Shown: piece by piece, positions 1 to 5,454 of the stretch
Numbering within the stretch: position 1 is the first letter of the stretch
How the letters are laid out: each line of letters starts with the position of its first letter
Source of the DNA: Thermoplasmata archaeon
GTDB taxonomy: Archaea; Thermoplasmatota; E2; UBA9212
Length of the DNA: 5,454 bases
NCBI GenBank assembly: GCA_013329495.1
Contig: DUKC01000116.1
Location: 354-5,807 of the forward strand
Reading direction: 5' to 3'
Translations under genes and position numbers: made by a program
Notes under the pieces: generated by a model
Database searches by the model: none
Seen by the model: only the letters and a program-made list of their open reading frames with translations
What the model was told of the DNA's origin: nothing

Positions 1-337
1 AATTTTCTTTGAATTCCTAATAAGCCTGCTTCCAGGATGGTGGCGAACTCTTTACTGCTTTTATTGTCGCAAGGAAGAATAGTTCGTGGAAGTTCTGGTT
101 GAGATGGCCGAGGAGTTTCGGATTGCCTCTTCTTTTTGCTTTTCCCATCCCAAATATATCTTTGTTCTCATTAGGTTACTTTATTTTGGGATTAAGCCTT
201 AAAACCCAAGAAGAAAGTGTCTTTCCTTGTTTCTTTCTCAGATTCTCGAATCAACCTAAAAATCATTCCCTCCTCAACTCAAGCAAAACTGTTTTTAACG
301 CTTCTTGCATTACCTCTATGAGTTAGGCAACAGCAAG
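1..337. other. Intergenic region upstream of ileS, no recognisable gene
   Basis: No protein or RNA gene can be supported here. One plus-strand frame stays open from about 24 to 326, but its translation is rich in Phe, Leu and Ser, has only a TTG start at 99, and resembles no family I know. The minus strand is markedly purine-rich between about 310 and 120, as archaeal coding strands often are, and carries tiny frames: 310-263 (15 codons), 266-192 (24 codons, overlapping the first through ATGA, with a GAGGAGG stretch just ahead) and 148-17 (43 codons). They are too short and unfamiliar to call genes; a decayed minus-strand gene is possible. The plus-strand promoter of ileS probably lies near the right end. 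Confidence 0.5.
291..299 (+). promoter_or_regulatory. Possible TATA-like box for ileS
   Basis: The T/A stretch GTTTTTAAC resembles an archaeal TATA element. Placing transcription start about 25 bases downstream would put it near 320, giving a leader of roughly 20-30 bases before the ileS start. The match is weak, and an alternative AT-rich element (AAATATAT, about 152-159) lies further upstream. This is inference from position and composition only. Confidence 0.3.
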
Positions 338-341
338 GTGA
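336..341 (+). promoter_or_regulatory. Shine-Dalgarno-like AGGTGA at the ileS start
   Basis: AGGTGA is complementary to the CACCU core at the 3' end of archaeal 16S rRNA. It sits five bases before a TTG codon at 347, a normal spacing, and also contains the GTG codon at 338. If it is the real ribosome binding site, translation starts at TTG 347 and not at GTG 338. Confidence 0.45.
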
Positions 342-3300
342 ACAAATTGCTAAAAACCGTACCGAAGGAATACAATCCATCCAAAATTGAGCAAAGAATA
401 CTGGAGTTTTGGGATAAAAACCACATCTTCGAAAAATCAATTCAGCTTAGAGAAGGTTCTGAACCTTTCATTTTCCTTGAGGGTCCCCCCACCGCAAATG
501 GAATGCCCCATCCTGGCCATCTCTTCACGAGGATAATAAAGGATGTTGTCCTTCGATACAACACGATGCAGGGTCACAAGGTTTTGAGAAAAGCAGGTTG
601 GGACACTCACGGTTTGCCTGTCGAGATAGAGGTTGAGAAAGAGCTTGGACTAAAAAACAAGAGAGAGGTTGAGCAGTACGGGATAACTAAGTTCAACGAG
701 CGATGCAGGCAGTCTGTGTTCAGGTACATAAACGAGTGGGTCAGTCTCACGAAAAAATCGGGATTTTGGATCGATCTCGATAATCCATATATAACCTACA
801 AAACTGAATACATTGAGTCTGTGTGGTGGAGTCTGAAAAAGGCGTGGGAGAGAGGATTATTGTACAAAGGGCATAAAGTCATACCCTACTGTCCAAGATG
901 TGTAACAGGATTGTCCAGCCATGAAGTCGCTCAGGGCTACAAATATGTTGAGGACCCTTCTATCTATGTGAAGTTCAAGGCTAAGAATGAGCCCGGTGTT
1001 TGTTTCCTTGTCTGGACGACAACTCCGTGGACCCTGCTGTCAAACGTGGCTCTTGCTGTCAATCCGAGCGAAACCTATCTTAAGATCGAGCTAAACGGAA
1101 GAGAGAAGCCCGAAAAATTGGTGCTTGAAAAGGGATGTGTGGACAGGTTGTTCCAGCAGAAGAGTTATCAAGTAGTCGCCTCTTATAGGGGGAGTGAGCT
1201 AGAAGGAAGAGAATATGAGCCAGTTTATTCTTTTGTCGTTCCAGAAAAGCGCTGCTGGTTTGTTATAGGTGCCGACTGGGTCACCACAAATGAGGGAACG
1301 GGTATAGTCCATGTGGCTCCGGCATTCGGTGAAGACGACTATGAGGCTGGAAAAGAATACGACTTGCCTCTGATCCAGCTGGTCAGTCGAGACGGTAGCA
1401 TAAAAGAAGAGGTGGAGCCCTGGAAAGGCATGTTTGTGAAAGATGCAGATCCCTCGATCATAGAGGATTTGAAGCGGAGAGGATTGATAGTTAAAGAGGA
1501 GCTGCACAGGCACGAATACCCCTTTTGTTGGAGGTGCGATTCGCCTCTGCTTTACTATGCATCCGAATCCTGGTTCATCGGAATATCAAAACTCAAAGAA
1601 GAGTTGATCCGAAACAATTCTCAGATACGCTGGTATCCCAGCTATATCAAAGATGGCAGATTTGGTGAATTCATAAGAAACCCCAAGGATTGGGCACTGT
1701 CAAGAGAGAGATATTGGGGCACCCCCCTGCCAATCTGGACGTGTTCTGATTGCAAAAAAGAAGTCTGTGTTGGGAGCATAGAAGAGCTGAGAAGACTATC
1801 CCCTCATCTACCCCCGAAGCTGGATCTCCACAAACCCATGGTGGACGAGTTTGAATTGATCTGCCCTGAATGCAAGGGGAAAATGGTCAGAGAGCCGCAG
1901 GTGATAGATGCCTGGTACGATTCGGGATGCGCACCCTTCGCCCAGTTCCACTATCCTTTTGAAAATCAGAAATTGTTCAAAGAAAACTTTCCAGTTGACT
2001 TCATCACCGAGGCAATAGATCAGACTCGCGGCTGGTTCTATTCTCTGTTGGCGATCTCCACAATTTTGTTCAACACGAATCCTTACAAATCGGTTCTGGT
2101 GCTCGAGCTCATCTTGAACGAGCGGGGGGAGAAGATGAGCAAATCAAAGCACAACTACCTTGAGCCTGGGCAGGTCCTGAAGAAAGAGGGAGCGGACCCT
2201 GTCCGGTGGCACCTGCTGTCTGTCAATGCCCCGTGGGCTCCCAAAAGATTCTATGAGGAGGCAATAAAGGAGGTCACCAACAGATTCATAAGCACCTTTT
2301 GGAACACCTGGTTTTTCTTCACTACCTACGCCGAGTTAGACAGCTTTGACCCCCACAAACATTACGTTCCTCCAGAAAAGCGCACACTGCTCGACCAATG
2401 GATCCTATCAAAACTCAACTCCCTGGTAAAAGATGTGAGCTATTTCTTGGAGAGGCTTGAAATGCACAAGGCTACCAGAGCGCTTGAAGAATTTGTCATA
2501 AACAATCTTTCAAATTGGTGGATTCGCAGAAGCAGAAAAAGGTTCTGGGTTGAAGAGATGACCTCCGACAAGGCGGGGGGTTACTCAACTCTGTATGATT
2601 CGATGATGACTCTCGTCAAACTTCTTGCGCCCCTCATGCCCTTCCTATCTGAAGAGATCTATCAAAGCTTGAAGACCTCGTCGATGCCGGAGTCCGTTCA
2701 CCTCACAGATTATCCCAAATGGGGCAAAGACAAAACCAACGAAGGTCTCGAGTCAGGAATGCAACTCCTCCGAGAGTGGGCAGAAATCGGTCGAGCCTTG
2801 AGATCCAAGGCGGGAGTAAAAATTAGATATCCTCTTTCAAGGGTTGTTTTGGTGGTGAAGGATGAAAAAATCAATGCCGTTGAGAGCCTGTTTGGTCTGT
2901 TGAAGGAGGAATTGAACGTGAAGAATATCGAGATTTCCAAGGATGCCTCTGCCTTCATCGAATTGATTGTAAAGCCTAACCTGGCAAGCATTGGAAAGGA
3001 ATTCAAAACAGGCACAAAGGATGTCGTTAAAGCTGTCGAGCAGGCCGACCCCCTATTCGTCAGGGAGCACATCAAAAAGTCGGGAAAGGTGAGGCTGGCC
3101 TACGATGGAAAGGAGTTTGAATTGACAGAGCAGCACTTGAACATCGGGTGGAAAGAAAAGGAAAACACAAAATGCCAGCCTCTCGATGAGGAAGAATTCT
3201 TTATACTCGACACCCATTTGACGCCGGAGTTGCAAGCTGAGGGTTTTGCCAAAGAGATCATAAGGAGAATTCAGGAGATGAGAAAAGAAGCAGATCTTTC

Positions 3301-3502
3301 AATGGAAGACAGAATCAGAGTTGAGGTAGGGCTAGATTCGCAAAATTGGAAGCTTATCAAAGATTTAATCCCATTCATCTCTGAAGAGACAAGATCCGTT
3401 TCTATTGAGCGGAACGATAGCCCAAAGGGAGATTATGTTAAAGAATGGAGAGTTGAAAGAGAGGCAATACCCCTAGGTATAAAAAAGGTGGATAATAATT
3501 GA
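338..3502 (+). CDS. ileS: Isoleucyl-tRNA synthetase (class Ia, archaeal/eukaryotic-like)
   Basis: Cytoplasmic enzyme that activates isoleucine with ATP, charges tRNA-Ile and edits mischarged valine (EC 6.1.1.5). Counting from GTG 338 (1054 aa, usual for the family), the catalytic Rossmann domain has the HIGH-type motif HPGH at 58-61, GWDTHGLPVE at 87-96, WYDSG at 526-530, DQTRGWFYS near 561-569 and KMSKS at 599-603. The CP1 editing domain carries the Thr-rich TTTPWT near 227-232 and GTGIVHVAPAFGEDD near 320-334, including the conserved Asp. Cysteine pairs C185/C188 with C397/C400, and C469/C472 with C509/C512, look like two zinc sites. An anticodon-binding helical domain spans about 680-840, followed by the C-terminal extension of archaeal/eukaryotic enzymes (DUF5915-like). 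Start: upstream TTG 305 adds residues the family lacks; GTG 338 and TTG 347 are both plausible, and the longer is listed. No frameshift or missing catalytic motif is seen. It stands alone, with its own probable promoter. Confidence 0.97.
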   Translation: MNKLLKTVPKEYNPSKIEQRILEFWDKNHIFEKSIQLREGSEPFIFLEGPPTANGMPHPGHLFTRIIKDVVLRYNTMQGHKVLRKAGWDTHGLPVEIEVEKELGLKNKREVEQYGITKFNERCRQSVFRYINEWVSLTKKSGFWIDLDNPYITYKTEYIESVWWSLKKAWERGLLYKGHKVIPYCPRCVTGLSSHEVAQGYKYVEDPSIYVKFKAKNEPGVCFLVWTTTPWTLLSNVALAVNPSETYLKIELNGREKPEKLVLEKGCVDRLFQQKSYQVVASYRGSELEGREYEPVYSFVVPEKRCWFVIGADWVTTNEGTGIVHVAPAFGEDDYEAGKEYDLPLIQLVSRDGSIKEEVEPWKGMFVKDADPSIIEDLKRRGLIVKEELHRHEYPFCWRCDSPLLYYASESWFIGISKLKEELIRNNSQIRWYPSYIKDGRFGEFIRNPKDWALSRERYWGTPLPIWTCSDCKKEVCVGSIEELRRLSPHLPPKLDLHKPMVDEFELICPECKGKMVREPQVIDAWYDSGCAPFAQFHYPFENQKLFKENFPVDFITEAIDQTRGWFYSLLAISTILFNTNPYKSVLVLELILNERGEKMSKSKHNYLEPGQVLKKEGADPVRWHLLSVNAPWAPKRFYEEAIKEVTNRFISTFWNTWFFFTTYAELDSFDPHKHYVPPEKRTLLDQWILSKLNSLVKDVSYFLERLEMHKATRALEEFVINNLSNWWIRRSRKRFWVEEMTSDKAGGYSTLYDSMMTLVKLLAPLMPFLSEEIYQSLKTSSMPESVHLTDYPKWGKDKTNEGLESGMQLLREWAEIGRALRSKAGVKIRYPLSRVVLVVKDEKINAVESLFGLLKEELNVKNIEISKDASAFIELIVKPNLASIGKEFKTGTKDVVKAVEQADPLFVREHIKKSGKVRLAYDGKEFELTEQHLNIGWKEKENTKCQPLDEEEFFILDTHLTPELQAEGFAKEIIRRIQEMRKEADLSMEDRIRVEVGLDSQNWKLIKDLIPFISEETRSVSIERNDSPKGDYVKEWRVEREAIPLGIKKVDNN

Positions 3503-3517
3503 ATAAATTGCCAACAA

Positions 3518-3528
3518 CATTTTTATAC
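3518..3528 (+). promoter_or_regulatory. TATA-like promoter of the MFS transporter gene
   Basis: CATTTTTATAC in the short gap after ileS is a good match to an archaeal TATA box. A start point about 25-27 bases downstream (near 3550) would leave a leader of about 35 bases before the ATG at 3585. The same T5 run could also help end ileS transcription, since archaeal termination often occurs at T-tracts. A second AT stretch (TTTTATT, about 3538-3544) is a less likely alternative. Confidence 0.5.
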
Positions 3529-3584
3529 ATTCGGGCATTTTATTCTCCACTCAAAATTGAAAGCGCTTCTTCACGGCTGCAAAA

Positions 3585-4763
3585 ATGGAAAAACCACATC
3601 AGGATCTTAAAGAAAAGCTCTCAATAGGCATCATACTGCTTGGTGGGGTGAGTCTATTGACAGACATAAGCAGCGAGACTGTCTTTGCGGTGCTTCCTGA
3701 TTTTCTTACGACTCTTGGTGCTGGCGCTGTGATAATAGGCCTAGTCGGAGGTATCGAAGACGCCTTGGTCGGAGTGCTGAATTTGTTTTCTGGTCACTAT
3801 TCCGGAAAGAAAAAAGAAAAAAGGCCGATCGTTTTCTCTGGTTATTTTCTCTCCGCCTGCTCAAAGCTAGGTCTGGTCTTTTCAACAGTCTGGCCTCTGG
3901 CGTTGCTTTTTAGGTCGACAGATCGGGCTGGGAAAGGGATAAGAAAAAGTCCAAGAGATGCAATAATAGCGTCCTTGACAGAGCGGAGAGGATACGGCTT
4001 TGGAGTCCATAGGGCCATGGACACAACAGGAGCCATAATCGGCCCTCTGCTAGCATTCCTCTTCATTGGGCTTGGCTATCCCAAACTTTTTCTCTTGGCA
4101 GCGGGGATAGGATTTGTCGCTCTGATACCTCTGTTTTGGGTTAGGGAAAAGGAGACAAAACTAAATCCAAGAAAGCTGAGTTTGAGTCTGAAAGCCTTAC
4201 CGAGAGAATCTTTGGTGACGATCGGGTTGATAACTTTCTTTGATATAGGAAATTTTACCTACATGTTTCTAATGTTGAGAGCATACGAGTTCTGCAGCGT
4301 ACAGATTGCCATACTGCTGTACCTTCTCTCTAAAGTAAGCGAAGCCGCTCTCTCGATTCCGTTTGGCGTGTTATCTGATAGAGTAGGTAAGCACTATATC
4401 CTGTCTTTTGGATATTTTGTGTTTGCGCTGACCTGCATTGGATTTGCTTTCAACAGAGTTTTTTGGACCCTTCCTATCCTATTCCTTTTGTATGGAGTGT
4501 TCAAAGCCTCTGTTGATCCTGTACAGAGAGCATACATTTCTGACATGGTTCCCGAAGATCTCAGGCCTACGGCTCTTGGAACAATCCACATGGCCCTTGA
4601 TTTGGCAACGCTTCCAGCAAGTTTGATAGCAGGCCTTTTGATGGCTAAATTTACCTCCTCTACTCCCTTTCTGTACGGAGCCTCAATTGGAGTAATGGCC
4701 AGCGTTCTATTGGTATACTACGGAACTAGAATTGCAAAGCGGAAATCATTGAGTCCAAACTAG
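3585..4763 (+). CDS. Major facilitator superfamily transporter, substrate unknown
   Basis: A 392-residue integral membrane protein with about twelve hydrophobic helices, roughly 13-33, 34-53, 55-72, 82-98, 99-112, 141-163, 165-185, 208-232, 238-262, 270-289, 293-312 and 332-355, plus 360-380; the exact count needs a topology program. MFS signatures are visible: a canonical motif-A loop GVLSDRVGKH at 261-270, and a degenerate lysine-rich version of it (GHYSGKKKEKR) at 70-80. It also has LLTDISSETVFAVLPDFL (24-41), DRAGKGIRKSPRDA (113-126) and HRAMDTTGAIIGP (142-154). These blocks are typical of a widespread archaeal and bacterial MFS group that, as I recall, includes M. jannaschii MJ1317; no substrate is established there. 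A long charged loop at about 186-207 separates the halves. ATG 3585 is the only sensible start before helix 1; no clear Shine-Dalgarno site precedes it. A drug or metabolite efflux role would be a guess. Confidence 0.93.
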   Translation: MEKPHQDLKEKLSIGIILLGGVSLLTDISSETVFAVLPDFLTTLGAGAVIIGLVGGIEDALVGVLNLFSGHYSGKKKEKRPIVFSGYFLSACSKLGLVFSTVWPLALLFRSTDRAGKGIRKSPRDAIIASLTERRGYGFGVHRAMDTTGAIIGPLLAFLFIGLGYPKLFLLAAGIGFVALIPLFWVREKETKLNPRKLSLSLKALPRESLVTIGLITFFDIGNFTYMFLMLRAYEFCSVQIAILLYLLSKVSEAALSIPFGVLSDRVGKHYILSFGYFVFALTCIGFAFNRVFWTLPILFLLYGVFKASVDPVQRAYISDMVPEDLRPTALGTIHMALDLATLPASLIAGLLMAKFTSSTPFLYGASIGVMASVLLVYYGTRIAKRKSLSPN

Positions 4764-4777
4764 GAAACAACCGTGAG

Positions 4778-4824
4778 AACTCCTTGCAAGATAAATGTTA
4801 TAAAGTCCTGAAAGGAGAGTTTTT
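4778..4824 (+). terminator. Probable hairpin and T-tract terminator after the MFS gene
   Basis: AACTCCTT (4778-4785) can pair with AAGGAG-A-GTT (4812-4821, one bulged A) around a loop of about 26 bases, and TTTTT occupies 4820-4824 at the end of the right arm. It starts 15 bases after the MFS stop, in the gap between convergent genes, where a terminator is expected. The loop is long, so the T-tract may matter more than the hairpin. Confidence 0.4.
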
Positions 4825-4903
4825 AGAAGAGCGAAGTTTAGAACCGAAAGCAATACCCTGCCACTCCCAAGGAGCTAGCAAGAACCTAGATCAAACAATA
4901 AGA

Positions 4904-4909
4904 TAAAAA
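4904..4909 (-). terminator. Possible T-tract terminator of the AllA-like gene
   Basis: On the minus strand the TGA stop codon is followed at once by TTTTTA, and further T-rich sequence continues for about 15 bases. Archaeal RNA polymerase often stops at such runs without a hairpin. The signal is short, so support is weak. Confidence 0.25.
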
Positions 4910-5350
4910 TCACAACTCTTTAGCTGAGGTGGGTATAATCAGTCTGGGTGGCTTTATCGGCCTTGTTATCTTCTCTACTTCCAAATTTTCTGATATTTTT
5001 ATCTTCACTCTTTCAGATAAAGCTACTAGAGCATGCCACACTCCTTCATTCAGGATAATTGGTTTATCCAACAAATAAGCATCAATTTTATCTCCTAAAG
5101 ATAAAAGAATTATTCCCACACCTTCTATTGGTTCAAAAGTTTCTTTTGATTTTGGATGCTTTTCCAGGTAATTCACCTCTTTAGATGTCTGAATAAGATA
5201 ACCAATTCTCCACCCATCGCTTTTGGACTTGGAAAGCATGTAAAAGTCCCACCCTTTGCCTTGCTCTGCAGGACCCTCATTAAAGGGCTTTATTATTCGC
5301 CCATATTGCTCAAATGATTTATCCAAGTTTTTTACTTTAATTTTGGTCAT
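4910..5350 (-). CDS. Ureidoglycolate lyase (AllA)-like cupin-fold protein
   Basis: A 146-residue, probably soluble cytoplasmic protein. It follows the AllA pattern from end to end: FEQYGRII at 13-20 (E. coli AllA has AFSAYGDVI), LEKHPKSKETFEPIEG at 62-77 (LERHPLGTQAFIPMKG), a hydrophobic strand IILLS at 80-84, and ILNEGVWHALVAL at 99-111 (VNYHRNVWHHPL). AllA splits ureidoglycolate into glyoxylate and urea in purine (allantoin) breakdown. The WHH of AllA is WHA here, and no purine-catabolism gene is nearby, so the true substrate is uncertain. ATG 5350 is chosen over TTG 5377 because it puts the YG motif about 17 residues in, as in AllA; no Shine-Dalgarno site is visible. It is convergent to the MFS gene and, by hand count over about 300 bases, near 36% GC, lower than sampled ileS segments. 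Family placement is fairly secure; enzymatic function is not. Confidence 0.82.
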   Translation of the reverse strand: MTKIKVKNLDKSFEQYGRIIKPFNEGPAEQGKGWDFYMLSKSKSDGWRIGYLIQTSKEVNYLEKHPKSKETFEPIEGVGIILLSLGDKIDAYLLDKPIILNEGVWHALVALSERVKIKISENLEVEKITRPIKPPRLIIPTSAKEL

Positions 5351-5399
5351 TGTAAAGTTGATTTTTACGCTTTGCAATTTTTAGAATCCTTTGTAACTC

Positions 5400-5413
5400 T
5401 TTTAAAATTTTGG
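5400..5413 (-). promoter_or_regulatory. Possible TATA-like box for the AllA-like gene
   Basis: Read on the minus strand, CCAAAATTTTAAAA resembles an A-rich BRE followed by a TATA-like TTTTAAAA. Transcription would then start near 5375, leaving a leader of about 25 bases. The whole stretch is AT-rich, so a chance match is quite possible. Confidence 0.3.
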
Positions 5414-5438
5414 GTATGGAAGATTTTTTTCGAATAAC

Positions 5439-5454
5439 AAAAGCCTTAAATATA
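5439..5454 (+). promoter_or_regulatory. Probable rightward archaeal promoter at the window edge
   Basis: AAAAGCCTTAAATATA has the form of an archaeal BRE (purine-rich, AAAAG) followed by a TATA box (CTTAAATATA) reading to the right. It would start a transcript about 25 bases beyond the window end, for a gene divergent from the AllA-like one. Because TATA elements are partly symmetric, it could instead serve the minus strand, but the A-rich side favours rightward use. The window ends here, so no gene can be confirmed. Confidence 0.4.

Noticed and set aside
1..100. Possible tRNA gene suggested by the GTTCG stretch near 82
   Set aside because: No acceptor stem, anticodon arm or proper T-arm can be built around it.
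99..326. Plus-strand 75-codon reading frame upstream of ileS
   Set aside because: TTG start without a ribosome binding site, Phe/Leu/Ser-rich translation of pyrimidine-rich DNA, no known family; most likely an open frame by composition.
305..337. N-terminal extension of ileS from TTG 305
   Set aside because: Adds eleven residues not expected in archaeal IleRS, and no ribosome binding site is visible; GTG 338 or TTG 347 fit better.
509..520. HPGH in place of HIGH in IleRS as a possible antibiotic-resistance variant
   Set aside because: It keeps the normal H-x-G-H layout, where the second position varies; it is not the swapped G-x-H-H form linked to mupirocin hyper-resistance.
1199..1513. Minus-strand reading frame inside ileS (also 2710-3075 and 3053-3235)
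   Set aside because: Lie antisense to conserved ileS domains, with no similarity to a family; shadows of the real gene.
3561..3568. Palindrome AAGCGCTT in the leader of the MFS gene
   Set aside because: Only eight bases, single copy, with no extension on either side; expected by chance at this length.
3842..4066. Minus-strand reading frame inside the MFS gene (also 4394-4591, and plus 4438-4626)
   Set aside because: Overlap conserved transporter helices in another frame and show no features of their own.
5351..5377. TTG 5377 start for the AllA-like gene
   Set aside because: Would add nine residues ahead of the AllA-type N-terminus; ATG 5350 matches the family's spacing to the YG motif.

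Overview
This 5.45-kb window looks like ordinary chromosome from an archaeon. Three things point that way. The isoleucyl-tRNA synthetase is the long archaeal/eukaryotic-like form. TATA-box-like elements lie ahead of genes or at the window edge (around 3520 and 5445), and I see no bacterial -35/-10 pairs. Arginine is mostly AGA/AGG and isoleucine often ATA. I cannot fix the lineage; an uncultured TACK-type archaeon (for example Bathyarchaeia) is a guess only.

Layout: bases 1-337 hold no gene I can recognise. The minus strand there is purine-rich and carries a few very short reading frames, which could be the remains of a gene. From about 338 to 3502 (+) lies a complete ileS, which charges tRNA-Ile and is essential. 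After an 82-base gap with its own TATA-like box comes a complete 12-helix MFS transporter (3585-4763, +) of unknown substrate. A 146-base convergent intergenic region holds a probable hairpin plus T-tract terminator. It is followed by a minus-strand gene (4910-5350) for a small cupin-fold protein that resembles ureidoglycolate lyase (AllA). The last 104 bases are AT-rich, and the window ends on a TATA-like element that probably drives a rightward gene outside the window.

The three genes do not look like one operon or pathway. ileS is housekeeping, the transporter has its own apparent promoter, and the AllA-like gene points the other way and is clearly more AT-rich. I find no tRNA or rRNA gene, CRISPR array, insertion sequence or phage gene, and no convincing new system. 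The points most worth a second look are the AllA-like protein with an altered His motif, the ileS start region where a Shine-Dalgarno-like site overlaps one of two candidate start codons, and the possible gene remnant upstream of ileS.
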